Positions 1-8,179 of a DNA stretch of 64,000 bases are shown piece after piece. Below the pieces are notes generated by a model. It searched no databases. It was given only the letters and a program-made list of their open reading frames with translations, and was not told the DNA's origin. Made by a program: the position numbers and the translations under genes. Origin of the DNA: Phycisphaerae bacterium (GTDB taxonomy: Bacteria; Planctomycetota; Phycisphaerae; SM23-33); assembly GCA_030745875.1 (NCBI GenBank), contig JASLNT010000090.1:1-64000 (forward strand), in the 5' to 3' direction. Each line of letters opens with the position of its first letter. Position 1 is the first letter of the stretch.

Positions 1-125
1 CAACGCCTATGGTCCGATGCCCATACCCCATATTCTGCTTGCTCAAGCCGACGCATCGGATACAATCATTGCGAAAGCCCCGCGATGGTCGCGGGCGCAA
101 TGACATCTGGGAAATCCCGGTCCAG
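1..125 (+). repeat. dispersed repeat, copy A
   Basis: These 125 bases align without gaps to the reverse complement of 25601-25725, with 21 mismatches by hand count (about 83% identity). The repeat may extend left of the window. Its right boundary falls inside the last codons of lemA. Confidence 0.75.
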
Positions 126-138
126 CGATTGTGTTTGA
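1..138 (+). pseudogene. 3' end of a repeated reading frame entering from the left edge
   Basis: The plus frame is open from base 1 to a TGA at 136-138 and would encode 45 residues, including the stretch IGYNHCESPAMVAGA. A homologous frame lies on the opposite strand at 25570-25821 (IGYNHRENPAMVAGA). The two DNA copies differ most often at third positions of this frame, which suggests it was once coding. I do not recognise the protein. The end of this frame overlaps the 3' end of the convergent lemA-like gene. It is probably the tail of a dispersed repeat or decayed element rather than a working gene; the rest lies outside the window. Confidence 0.35.
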
Positions 139-609
139 GGGGAATACTTCGATTCGGGTGTTGATGTCCCGGACATTTGCGTTGTAGAAGCGTCGTGCGG
201 CCTGGATGCGATCTTCCGTGTTCGCCAGTTCGCTCTGAAGCTTCAGGAAGTTTTCGCTGGCCTGCAGGTCGGGGTAGTTTTCGGATACGGCGAATAGCTG
301 TTTTATTCCATCGACCAGTACGTTCTCGTCGCGGGCCTGCGATTCCGGCGATCCGCCGGAGGCCTGGGCTCGCGTGCGGGCTTCGGTGACGGTTTGAAAC
401 ACGTCGCGTTCGTGGGCTGCATATCCCTTGACGGTCGCCACAAGATTAGGGATCAGGTCGTAACGCCTGCGAAGTTCGGTGTCGATTCCCGACCATGATT
501 CGGCGCACTGCTGACGAAGTCGGACGAGTATGTTATAGGTGGCGATGACCCATATGGCGATCAGCAGCACAAGGATTCCGACTATCAGCAACGGTGTTTG
601 TGGTCCCAT
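43..609 (-). CDS. lemA: LemA family protein with an aberrant C-terminus
   Basis: A 188-residue protein with one N-terminal membrane helix (residues about 7-25) and the LemA core: a helical region with DLIPNLVATVKGYAAHE and ending in a TRIEVFPSN motif. LemA proteins are membrane-anchored helical-bundle proteins of unclear role. The start is ATG 609, with a GAGG eight bases upstream. The usual LemA ending after FPSN (a short GxxGF-type tail) is missing; the last ~25 residues are encoded by the dispersed repeat at 1-125 and resemble nothing in the family. The 3' end therefore appears overwritten. It is probably co-transcribed with the membrane protein just upstream (10 bases apart). Confidence 0.85.
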   Translation of the reverse strand: MGPQTPLLIVGILVLLIAIWVIATYNILVRLRQQCAESWSGIDTELRRRYDLIPNLVATVKGYAAHERDVFQTVTEARTRAQASGGSPESQARDENVLVDGIKQLFAVSENYPDLQASENFLKLQSELANTEDRIQAARRFYNANVRDINTRIEVFPSNTIAGPGFPRCHCARDHRGAFAMIVSDASA

Positions 610-619
610 AATTACCGCC

Positions 620-1285
620 TCATTGTCCTGTCTGCTGGCGGACGAGATATTCAGGCAGGCGATCGATCATGCCTTCGATCAGGTCAAACGCGGATTGGAA
701 ATCAGTCGGCGTGAAGGTCTGCTTCCGCCACGCGATTATCGAGTTGGCGGAGAACTGGATTGCGAATTTAGGAGCGCTCAGGAGGTACTCCATCATTCTC
801 TGATGAATCACATCGTAGGCCCACTTCTTGTCCGGTGATTTGACGAAGAATTTGCGGCTGAATTCAGCCGATTCGAAATCTATGTCGTCGGCTCCAAAGA
901 ATTCAGTCACTTTGTCGAAGAATCCCTCCCTGCGGATGAAAAGCGGTTTCAGGGGCATGGGCGCGGTTACGATTACGGCTGAGAAGTTGTGAGTTTGACG
1001 ATTCTTGCCCGACCCGGTGGTGTATCGATAATCGAACGCGATGATTTCTCGCTCATTGAGTTGCCCGGTGATAATGTTGAAGGCGTGGCGGCTCCGGCCT
1101 CGATGGAGACACTTGAAGTCCGGGAAACGAGAGTCCATTTCGTAAACCTTGCCCGGGCTGAAGTTCAGGGAATTGCGCTGGGCCCACTGGCCCAACAGTT
1201 TTCGCCTTTTGGCCGCCGCGTAAATTGCGTATGCGATCCCCGCGCCGATCAGCAGTACGACCAGGATTACGAACACGGGCTCCAT
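620..1285 (-). CDS. membrane-anchored protein, LemA partner
   Basis: 221 residues. An N-terminal helix (about residues 3-24) anchors a cytoplasmic or periplasmic domain. The domain contains alternating hydrophobic strands such as NEREIIAFDYRYTTG and ends in a helical segment with RLPEYLV. The start is ATG 1285, preceded by AAGGA. It lies 10 bases upstream of lemA in the same direction. Proteins of this general plan, some called DUF3137-like, often sit beside LemA. I assign it by context and architecture, not by a diagnostic motif. Confidence 0.6.
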   Translation of the reverse strand: MEPVFVILVVLLIGAGIAYAIYAAAKRRKLLGQWAQRNSLNFSPGKVYEMDSRFPDFKCLHRGRSRHAFNIITGQLNEREIIAFDYRYTTGSGKNRQTHNFSAVIVTAPMPLKPLFIRREGFFDKVTEFFGADDIDFESAEFSRKFFVKSPDKKWAYDVIHQRMMEYLLSAPKFAIQFSANSIIAWRKQTFTPTDFQSAFDLIEGMIDRLPEYLVRQQTGQ

Positions 1286-1376
1286 TGGATGTCCTTGAGA
1301 CTGTTGCGGTTAACGAATCTGCGTTGAGAGAAGTCTAACTCAGCACGGGGGTCAATGGAATGCAGAAATGCGCATG

Positions 1377-1423
1377 AAAAACCCAAACGGGCGAACTCGA
1401 ATTGCAGGTTCGCCCGTTTGGGT
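1377..1423 (-). terminator. Rho-independent terminator of the deiodinase-like gene
   Basis: A 15-bp perfect inverted repeat (1382-1396 with 1408-1422, core CCCAAACGGGCGAAC) is followed on the minus strand by five T. It lies 12 bases after the stop codon at 1435. Confidence 0.85.
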
Positions 1424-1434
1424 TGTGCTGTTTG

Positions 1435-2220
1435 CTATTTGTTCTTGACGGATTTCGGGGGGATCTTGACCTTACCGTTGTTGGCCAGGATCTCCTTCAA
1501 CGCGGCTTCGGCTTCTTTCGGCTTGAAGCCCCATGGACCGCGTTTGCTGTGGTATGCGATCTTACCGTCTATGTCCACCACGCAGAGGCGGTCCGGCTTG
1601 CCGCCGTACGCCGTGTCGACTTTGTTGTCCATGCCGTCGACCAGGCAGGGGATGGTCATCTTGAGTCCGTCGTGACACGCCTTGGCGACTTTGGCTCGCT
1701 CGTGGAATGTCTTGGGCTGTTTGAAAATAACCCCGTCCTTAACGTTCTGCTTGGTCTGCCAACCATCGCTGGGATGTGCTTCGCGAATGTAGACCAGGAG
1801 GAAGGCTGCTTCTTTCCCGTACGCCTTGTACAGGGATTCCAAGGCCCCAACTACGGGCCTGAAAGGGTGTCACGTATAACTCGCGAAAATGAGATACACC
1901 GGGCGTTTACCGCGGAACGACGAAAGCCTGATCTTGCCTTCGGCCGGTTGTGTCGCGGGTTGACTGGTCGCCTTGGTTGCAGGCTTTGCAGTTGTGTTCT
2001 TCATCGCCAGAGCGCGCTTGAGCGTGTAGAGCTCGAAGTCCGGAGCCATCTGTCCGATCTTCAGAGTCACGTCCACGCGCTTTGGTCGTTTCCTGCGAGC
2101 GACTGGTTTGGGGCGGTCTTTGGCGGGGCGCGGGGCCGCGTCGACTGCTACGAGGCAGAGCGACACCACTGCTAATATGCAACCGACCCCCGCGACCAGA
2201 ATCTTCTTCGTACTTACCAT
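1435..2220 (-). CDS. exported iodothyronine-deiodinase-like selenoprotein (Sec at residue 117)
   Basis: The reading frame starts at ATG 2220 (GGAG upstream), has an in-frame TGA at 1870-1872 and resumes without a frame change to the stop at 1435. With TGA read as selenocysteine the protein is 261 residues. It has an N-terminal signal peptide (residues 1-29), a Lys/Arg/Pro-rich spacer, a peroxiredoxin-like domain beginning near IGQMAPDFELYTL, and the active site FASYT-U-HPFRP. This matches the deiodinase site (FGSCT-U-PPF type). Downstream it has LVYIREAHPSDGW, again a deiodinase hallmark. Family knowledge: eukaryotic members reductively deiodinate thyroid hormones; bacterial relatives have thioredoxin-fold redox or dehalogenase roles that are mostly untested. 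An automatic caller would split it into two short genes. The window encodes selA, selB, selD and tRNA-Sec, so the host can decode UGA. Confidence 0.88.
1842..1872 (-). promoter_or_regulatory. Sec UGA codon and candidate bacterial SECIS hairpin
   Basis: The TGA is at 1870-1872. Nine bases later a 6-bp stem AGGCCC/GGGCCU (1855-1860 with 1842-1847) closes a 7-nt loop beginning GU. UGA-to-loop distance is 15 nt, at the short end for bacterial SECIS elements. The outer stem can be extended past one mismatch. Confidence 0.65.
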
Positions 2221-2257
2221 GTTTCATCTCCGGTGGGATTGGCGGGTTTTTTACCGT

Positions 2258-2590
2258 CTACGCCTCGATGGGCAGATGCATCTGTTGAGTGAACTGAAGC
2301 GCCAGACCGACTTGATTTGCATCGTCAACCGGTTCCTGGCGAACCACTTTCGCATTGGCGGCGAATCCTTCTATCTGGTGGTTGGCTTCAGTGTTGGGGA
2401 TCGAAAAAGCTATGTTTATGTTTGTCGCATCATCGATGCTGTTCTGTGCGACGGTCACGTACGTTCCGCCGTGGGACAGATCGGTGGTGCTGGCCTTGAC
2501 GAGCATTTGCCCGCCTCGTCCGAACAAAGTGATCGGGCACGCTAACTTGTGCCGCTTATGGCGCCTGCGTTCGTCTGAACTGCTGTCCAT
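2258..2590 (-). CDS. PilZ-domain protein
   Basis: A 110-residue single-domain protein. The c-di-GMP-binding signature is visible as RRRHKRHKL near the N-terminus (RxxxR) followed by DLSHGG (D/NxSxxG) about 25 residues later. PilZ proteins bind cyclic di-GMP and transmit the signal to motility, secretion or polysaccharide systems. The ATG at 2590 has a strong GAGGAG six bases upstream. It precedes the deiodinase-like gene by 37 bases on the same strand, so the two may be co-transcribed, though no functional link is known. Confidence 0.85.
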   Translation of the reverse strand: MDSSSDERRRHKRHKLACPITLFGRGGQMLVKASTTDLSHGGTYVTVAQNSIDDATNINIAFSIPNTEANHQIEGFAANAKVVRQEPVDDANQVGLALQFTQQMHLPIEA

Positions 2591-2735
2591 TGCGACTCCT
2601 CGTTTGTGTTTAGATATCCAAAATGCTTGCGATACTCAGAGAAATCCAATTTCACATATACAATTGTAGCGAATCAGAGGGGATCTTTCCAGTCGGGGAC
2701 GGGATATATTCCATTATGCATATGCGTAAAGCGTG

Positions 2736-4007
2736 TTACAATTCGAATTTAACTTCACCGCCAACGATGGTTGCGACGGCTCGGGTTTTGAGTCTCCAGC
2801 CGTGATACGGACAGTTTCTCGCCTGCGAAGCGAATTTGTTGACGTTTACCGTCCAGCGCTTGTCCGGATCGATTATCGTGATGTCCGCCGGCGAGCCTTC
2901 CTGCAGCAGGCCGAGTGTTGGGGCGATGATTTGCCCGGGGTTTACCGTGAGCCTGGCCAGAAAGTCCGGCCAGTCCATCAAGCCGCTGTGCACTAGTGCT
3001 TTTGCGTAGAGCGCCAATGCGCAGTCAAGAGAGATTATGCCGAACGGTGCAAGTGCGAACTCCATCTCCTTCTCTTCTTTGGAGTGCGGTGCATGGTCGG
3101 TCGCCAGGCAGTCGATTGTCCCGTCGGCCACGCCTTGGCGCAACGCCTCCACATCTGCAGCCGACCGCAGGGGGGGATTCATCTTGTAGTTCGGATCGTA
3201 TCCAATGCACGCTGCGTCGGTCAGCAGCAGGTGGTGTGGGGCGGCTTCGGCGGTGACGGGAAGACCTTGTGCTTTCGCCTGGCGGATGATTTCCACGGAC
3301 CCGGCCGAGGAGATGTGCATCGCGTGGTACCTGGCGCCCGTACGCTTGACCAATTCAAGGTCGCGTCTGAGCATTATCTCTTCACCGGATGCGGCGATTC
3401 CGGGCAGGCCCAGCCTGACGGCCACCGCCCCTGAATTCATGGCTCCGCCGAACAGATCGGGGTCCTGGCAGTGCTGCATGATTATGACGCCGATCATCTT
3501 GGCGTACTGCAGGGCTCGCTGCATTACGGTGGAACTGGCGATTCCTGTTCCGTCGTCGGTGAAGGCGACGGCCCCTGCGTTGCGCATCATGCCCATTTCG
3601 GCGAGTTCTTTTCCCTCGCGTCCCTTGGTTATGCATCCCGCCGGCAGGACACGCGCCTTGCCCGCCCGCGCCATTCGCTGGAGCACGTACAGGATCGCAG
3701 TCTCGTCGTCTTGCGCTGGATGGGTGTTTGGCATGGCGCAGATGGTGGTGAATCCGCCGGCGACGGCCGATGCGGCGGCCGTTGCGATGGTCTCCTCCTC
3801 CTCGTGTCCGGGTTCTCGACAGTGTACATGCAGGTCGATCAAGCCCGGTGAGACGATCTTGCCTGATGCGTCAATAGTCTTGCGGGCCTTCGGGGCGGCC
3901 CGGCCGATCTTGCTAACGAATCCATTTGCGATTGCAACGTTTGCCGTCTCGTCGCGCCCGGAGGCCGGGTCAATCACACGCCCGTTTGTTATGAGGATAT
4001 CGATCAT
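2736..4007 (-). CDS. pyrC: dihydroorotase
   Basis: A 423-residue amidohydrolase catalysing the reversible cyclisation of carbamoyl-aspartate to dihydroorotate in pyrimidine synthesis. Motifs: DLHVHCREPG (HxH metal site), ARYHAMHISSAGS, and ATDHAPHSKEEK near the C-terminus. I prefer the start at ATG 4007, where the family-typical MIDILITNGRVIDP begins and leaves a 25-base gap to pyrB; an upstream GTG at 4046 would add 13 residues overlapping pyrB. It is the last gene of a pyrR-pyrB-pyrC operon. Confidence 0.93.
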   Translation of the reverse strand: MIDILITNGRVIDPASGRDETANVAIANGFVSKIGRAAPKARKTIDASGKIVSPGLIDLHVHCREPGHEEEETIATAAASAVAGGFTTICAMPNTHPAQDDETAILYVLQRMARAGKARVLPAGCITKGREGKELAEMGMMRNAGAVAFTDDGTGIASSTVMQRALQYAKMIGVIIMQHCQDPDLFGGAMNSGAVAVRLGLPGIAASGEEIMLRRDLELVKRTGARYHAMHISSAGSVEIIRQAKAQGLPVTAEAAPHHLLLTDAACIGYDPNYKMNPPLRSAADVEALRQGVADGTIDCLATDHAPHSKEEKEMEFALAPFGIISLDCALALYAKALVHSGLMDWPDFLARLTVNPGQIIAPTLGLLQEGSPADITIIDPDKRWTVNVNKFASQARNCPYHGWRLKTRAVATIVGGEVKFEL

Positions 4008-4032
4008 TTGTAAATCCGGTTTGCGTTGGCGT

Positions 4033-5019
4033 TTAGTCCCTTCCACGGCTTACCAGGTACAGCACAGCCATTCGCACCGCCAGCCCGTTTGTCACCTGCT
4101 GAAGGATGCAGCTATTGGGCCCGTCGGCTACTTCGCTGGTTAACTCCACGCCGCGGTTTATCGGTCCGGGGTGCATTATCAGGACGTTCTTATTGCATTT
4201 GGCCAGGCGTTTGGCGTTCATTCCGAACAGGCTGCTGTACTCTCGCAGGGATGGGAACAGGTTGCTTTCGAATCGTTCGAACTGGATTCGCAGCATGTTA
4301 ATCACGTCGACTTCGTCGAGTATGTCGTCAAGGCTGTGCGAGATTTCGCAGCCCATAGCGGTGATCGTTGACGGTACGAGCGTCGGCGGTCCGACGACTA
4401 CGACCTCGGCGCCGAGTTTTCGCAGACCTATTATATTGCTGCGGGCTACTCGAGAGTGTGCTATGTCGCCCACTATGGCGACCTTGACGCCCTCGAGGCT
4501 TCCGAGTCGCTGGCGGATGGTGAATATGTCCAGCAGCCCCTGGGTGGGGTGCTCGTGCTGACCGTCGCCGGCGTTGATAATGGGAACCTTGACTTTCTCG
4601 GTCAACTGATGCGGCGCGCCGCTCTGGGAGTGGCGGATTACGAATGCGTCGACGCCCATGGCTTCGACATTTCTGACCGTATCCAGCGTGGTTTCGCCTT
4701 TGGATGTCGACGACCCTTTTCCGGACAGGAACACCGTGTCGGCGCTGAGTCGGCTGGCGGCCAGTTCAAAACTCATTCGCGTACGGGTCGAATCCTCAAA
4801 GAACAGCAGCGCCACGACCTTGCCCCTTAATGCAGGCACCTTCTTGATCGAGCGGGTGGATACTTCCTGGAAGGTCTGGGCTGTGTCGAGGATATGAACG
4901 ATTTCATCAGCCGACAGTTCATCCAAGCCGACGAGGTCCTTCCGAGTCCAGACGAACTTGGGGCCCGCTGACTTCCGGTCAGTCTCTTTTGACGAGGAAG
5001 ACGCCTTCTTTGTCATCAT
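4033..5019 (-). CDS. pyrB: aspartate carbamoyltransferase catalytic subunit
   Basis: 328 residues. It condenses carbamoyl phosphate with aspartate. Family motifs are present: FFEDSTRTRMSFE (carbamoyl-phosphate loop), SKGET with the catalytic-site Lys, HPTQGLLDIFT, and HPGPINRGVE. A Ser/Lys-rich N-terminal extension of about 20 residues precedes the domain. The start at ATG 5019 overlaps the pyrR 3' end by about 40 bases; a second ATG follows directly at 5016. No regulatory-chain gene is nearby, so it is probably the unregulated or PyrR-controlled type. Confidence 0.93.
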   Translation of the reverse strand: MMTKKASSSSKETDRKSAGPKFVWTRKDLVGLDELSADEIVHILDTAQTFQEVSTRSIKKVPALRGKVVALLFFEDSTRTRMSFELAASRLSADTVFLSGKGSSTSKGETTLDTVRNVEAMGVDAFVIRHSQSGAPHQLTEKVKVPIINAGDGQHEHPTQGLLDIFTIRQRLGSLEGVKVAIVGDIAHSRVARSNIIGLRKLGAEVVVVGPPTLVPSTITAMGCEISHSLDDILDEVDVINMLRIQFERFESNLFPSLREYSSLFGMNAKRLAKCNKNVLIMHPGPINRGVELTSEVADGPNSCILQQVTNGLAVRMAVLYLVSRGRD

Positions 5020-5512
5020 GTTCCCTCAGCCTGACCTGGATTCGCGTATCGGGTCCGGCGGTGAGTTTTTTTCCGATGAAGTCCGCGCTGATGGGCAGTT
5101 CTCTGCCCCCGCGGTCGATAAGTACGCCCAGACGAACGACCTGTGGGCGTCCGAAGTCGTGAATGGCGCCAAGGGCGGCCCGGATGGATCTGCCCGTAGC
5201 CAGAACGTCGTCAACCAGCAACATCCAGGTGTCGTCGATGTCGAAATCGATTTCGGTGGCCCGAACCAGCGGCGCCCCGCGTTGTCTGGACAGATCGTCG
5301 CGATAGAAGGTTATGTCGAGCACTCCGTGGTTGATGCTTAATTCGGGATGCTCCCGCGTCATGCGTTCGACCAGCCTGCTTGCGAGGATTTCACCGCGGG
5401 TTCTTATACCGATAATTGCAATAGGTCGGTCGGTGGGCAATTGCTGTTCGATCGCCCCGTAGAGCGTGTCGATGGCGGTTTGGACTTGTTCGGCGGTGAG
5501 TTTCTTTCTCAT
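4979..5512 (-). CDS. pyrR: PyrR, pyrimidine operon regulator / uracil phosphoribosyltransferase
   Basis: 177 residues with a type I PRTase fold. The PRPP-binding loop reads LLVDDVLATGRSIRAAL, and the N-terminal IGIRTRGEILA segment is characteristic of PyrR. In Firmicutes PyrR binds UMP and attenuates pyr mRNAs. It is the first gene of the operon. A good sigma-70-like promoter only about 25-30 bases upstream leaves too short a leader for classical attenuation before pyrR, so control may act differently here or PyrR may serve mainly as an enzyme. Confidence 0.93.
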   Translation of the reverse strand: MRKKLTAEQVQTAIDTLYGAIEQQLPTDRPIAIIGIRTRGEILASRLVERMTREHPELSINHGVLDITFYRDDLSRQRGAPLVRATEIDFDIDDTWMLLVDDVLATGRSIRAALGAIHDFGRPQVVRLGVLIDRGGRELPISADFIGKKLTAGPDTRIQVRLREHDDKEGVFLVKRD

Positions 5513-5541
5513 CTGCCCGGAATCCGTTCGTGTTGGCGGTT

Positions 5542-5570
5542 ATCATACGCCCGGTCGCGTCAAAGAGCAA
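5542..5570 (-). promoter_or_regulatory. probable pyr operon promoter
   Basis: On the minus strand TTGCTC (5565-5570) and TATGAT (5542-5547) are separated by 17 bases. Predicted transcription would begin near 5535, giving a leader of about 23 bases before pyrR. Confidence 0.6.
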
Positions 5571-6017
5571 GTGGGAATTCCAGATGTATTGGCGCCTGGG
5601 ATTACGCGGAGTTTACAAATGGTTCACAGGTTTCCAGACCGTCGCCTTGGGCCTGTGCGGATGCGAGAACAGAGATATGAAGATCGAGGGATGTGTTAAG
5701 GCTGGAAGGCACAGTGGTTATGGTGTTGTGGGTGGCGGTTGTTCAGTGTGGTGTTTTGCGGTTGGTGTGTGGTTCGTGTGAGAAGTGTGAACCTGTCGAC
5801 TGGTTAGGTTCGCTCTTTAGAATTGCGTATTAGGCATGTGTAACATGCTATAGAAGAGCATGTTACATCGATAATAGCGGTCGCTGAGTTCGCCGCGGAA
5901 TCCGTTTGGTGTTGATTGATGGTTCACACCTGTGACATGTCCGCAACGCTGACTGTAAAGCTCGATGCAATAAGGTATTATCGCCCGCCGATTCGCCGAG
6001 GAGCCCCTGTCGGCGCC
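5571..6017. other. 447-base intergenic stretch with a perfect hairpin
   Basis: No coding region is convincing here. The notable structure is a perfect 11-bp inverted repeat at 5839-5849 and 5857-5867 (TGTAACATGCT with a 7-base spacer). It lacks a T run on either side, so it is not a typical terminator. The part at 5700-5790 is unusually G/T rich. Confidence 0.5.
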
Positions 6018-6794
6018 CTAGAGAGCCGTTTCGCCCGCGAGTATCGCCGCTCCCAGAGCGCCGGTCATCTGTGGTTTTTCGGCGATCTGCACTTCGGTGT
6101 CGAGCGAGCCGACCAGCGCTCGGGCCATTCCAGGAGCCAGCGCGACCCCTCCGGTGAATATCACCGGTTGCCGAGCGCCCGGTCCCACCATAGCCGCCAC
6201 GCGCGACGTAATGGCCCGCTGGACGCCCGCGACGATGTTGGCGCTTTGCTCGCCGGCGGCTAGAAGTCCGATGATTTCCGTTTCGGCGAATACCACGCAC
6301 ATGCTCGATATGGCGGACGGTGACGTGCTGCCGGCGGCCAGTTCGCCCAGCGAGTCAAGCGGTACTTCGAGTTTGTCGGCGACCACTTCCAGGAATCGCC
6401 CCGTGCCAGCCGCACAACGGTCGTTCATGGCGAAATCGCGCACGTGTCCGCTGTTGTCCAGTAGGATGACCTTGCTGTCCTGCCCGCCGATTTCGACTAT
6501 CGTGCGCGCCTGGGGGGTCTGTCGGAGCACCCCGGCGGCGTGACAGGTTATTTCGGTGATCGTAGTGTCCGCCGACTCGATTACATTGCGCGCGTATCCG
6601 GTAGCCACCGCCCGCGTCAGATCGCCTCGCTTCAGTCCCGCCCCGTCCAGCAGTTCGTCGAGAAGTTCTTCGGTCAGGTTAACTACGTCAACGCCCTGAT
6701 CGCGCAGTCCGGACGCCCGCACGCGCCCGTCGGAGTCCATCAGTACGATCTTGATCGTTCGCGATCCGGCGTCTATTCCTGCGTATATCTGCAA
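6018..6794 (-). CDS. BadF/HgdC-type ATPase, dehydratase activator
   Basis: 258 residues of the ASKHA ATPase fold (AGIDAGSRTIKIVLMDSDG at the N-terminus; IVEIGGQDSKVI in the middle). Two cysteines that hold the inter-subunit [4Fe-4S] cluster in activators are visible in DRCAAGTGRFLE and SSMCVVFAETE. Such proteins hydrolyse ATP to push one electron onto a 2-hydroxyacyl-CoA dehydratase or a double-cubane reductase. It follows the third HgdB-family gene by 5 bases and is the last gene of the run. Confidence 0.9.
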   Translation of the reverse strand: MQIYAGIDAGSRTIKIVLMDSDGRVRASGLRDQGVDVVNLTEELLDELLDGAGLKRGDLTRAVATGYARNVIESADTTITEITCHAAGVLRQTPQARTIVEIGGQDSKVILLDNSGHVRDFAMNDRCAAGTGRFLEVVADKLEVPLDSLGELAAGSTSPSAISSMCVVFAETEIIGLLAAGEQSANIVAGVQRAITSRVAAMVGPGARQPVIFTGGVALAPGMARALVGSLDTEVQIAEKPQMTGALGAAILAGETAL

Positions 6795-6799
6795 AGCGG

Positions 6800-8179
6800 T
6801 TATCCTCTTCGTTGTTTTACGATTTCCACCAGTGCTTCCAGGCGGGTCTTCAGTGTCGAGCGCATCGAATCGCTCAGCGGGGGGATCTCGATCTCCAGCA
6901 CCGCCGCTCCGATCTCCCGGCGTATTGTATCAGCTATCACCGTCCCTTCCATAGCGCAATGACTGGCTCCGCTGATTCGCGATATCACCGCGGCTTCAGC
7001 GCCCGACTTGCGAATGTCGTCGCATATCCTTGCGGCCCGATCCGACGACGGGCCTGTCATCGGGTCCGCCAGCGCCATCTGCGCGAGGGCCTCCATGGGT
7101 TCGATGTCCGTCGGTATCTCGTCGAGAGCGTGTGCGAACAGGTATTCCGTACCGCATATCCTGCCCCCGCATTCCTCCAGCAGGTTCATCACGCGCAGAT
7201 CGGCTACGGGGTTAATCCAGAACACCCGAGCCGCTCCCGGCTGGGAGACTCCCAGCCCCGCGTCAACACGCCTCCGGACTTCGGTCAGCAACTCCTTCAG
7301 CACCAATTCGCATTCCGCCCGATCCGAGCAGAAGTGAATCGCCAGCATCTCTGCGATCAGCATTTCCAGAGCGCCCATGGGGCACGGATCCGCCGTGTAA
7401 GCCAACTGTCTCAGCTCTCGCAGGACCGACCGAATGCGATTGGCCGCCTCGATTCCCCCCGCCAGTGCGGATGAATCGAGCGTCTCGCCGGTTAGTTGAC
7501 TTAATGCGTCGGCGATCATCTGCAGTTGGCTTCGGACGAAGCTGACCTGGCGTTGGGGGGCGATGAATCCGCCCGGAAGTTTCACGGGCGTTTCGTCGCC
7601 TTCGGGCCGGCGCCTGTGGGGAGCCTCCCACCAGAGTATTTCAGCGCCCATCGCTTCGATTCGCTGTGCGATCGCCGACAAGTCGTCGCACGTCGCCCCC
7701 ACGCTGCACGTAAGCAGGTCGGGGCGCGGGAAGTGCTCTCCGGTCACGAACGCCCCGAGCATCGCCCGCACGGGGCAGAACGATTCATCGATGCCCATAG
7801 AGTCGGCGATGTCGAGCAGCCCGGCGCTCAGCTCCATCATGCACGGTATCCACCAGGCCCCGTCGGGATAGAAGCTCGCCACGTTGTCCAGCGAATACGC
7901 CATCACCGGAACTGTGCCCAGGTCCTTCATCGCTCCCACGATTTTCGCTCCGTCGGCGCGGGCGGCGCGCAGGCGGTCTTCCTCGGTAAGCAGGAAGTTC
8001 CACAGTCGCAAAGCCGCCGGCGAGTTGTCGTAACGCAGATGCGCCAGCCGCGTATCTCCATCAGTCAAATGGCGCCGCAGCGGACCGCCGTACGACGGTT
8101 CATCCAGCCCGGCGGCGCCGAGCAGGGCGTATCGCCGGTCCCACTGGTCAAATGTAATCTGTGCGGGGGTGTCGTTCAT
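6800..8179 (-). CDS. HgdB-family protein (third of three)
   Basis: 459 residues from ATG 8179. The ATG shares an ATGA overlap with the stop of the preceding gene, which fixes the start; a longer upstream extension would be Arg-rich and overlap that gene. It belongs to the 2-hydroxyacyl-CoA dehydratase subunit family, with segments such as CMMELSAGLLDIADSMG, FCPVRAMLGAFVTGEHFPRPDL and CSVGATCDDLSAIAQRIEAMG. It is longer and more divergent than its two neighbours. Cysteines around CPVRA, CSVGATCDD and the C-terminal ISGASHCAMEGT could bind iron-sulfur clusters. The substrate is unknown. Confidence 0.8.
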   Translation of the reverse strand: MNDTPAQITFDQWDRRYALLGAAGLDEPSYGGPLRRHLTDGDTRLAHLRYDNSPAALRLWNFLLTEEDRLRAARADGAKIVGAMKDLGTVPVMAYSLDNVASFYPDGAWWIPCMMELSAGLLDIADSMGIDESFCPVRAMLGAFVTGEHFPRPDLLTCSVGATCDDLSAIAQRIEAMGAEILWWEAPHRRRPEGDETPVKLPGGFIAPQRQVSFVRSQLQMIADALSQLTGETLDSSALAGGIEAANRIRSVLRELRQLAYTADPCPMGALEMLIAEMLAIHFCSDRAECELVLKELLTEVRRRVDAGLGVSQPGAARVFWINPVADLRVMNLLEECGGRICGTEYLFAHALDEIPTDIEPMEALAQMALADPMTGPSSDRAARICDDIRKSGAEAAVISRISGASHCAMEGTVIADTIRREIGAAVLEIEIPPLSDSMRSTLKTRLEALVEIVKQRRG

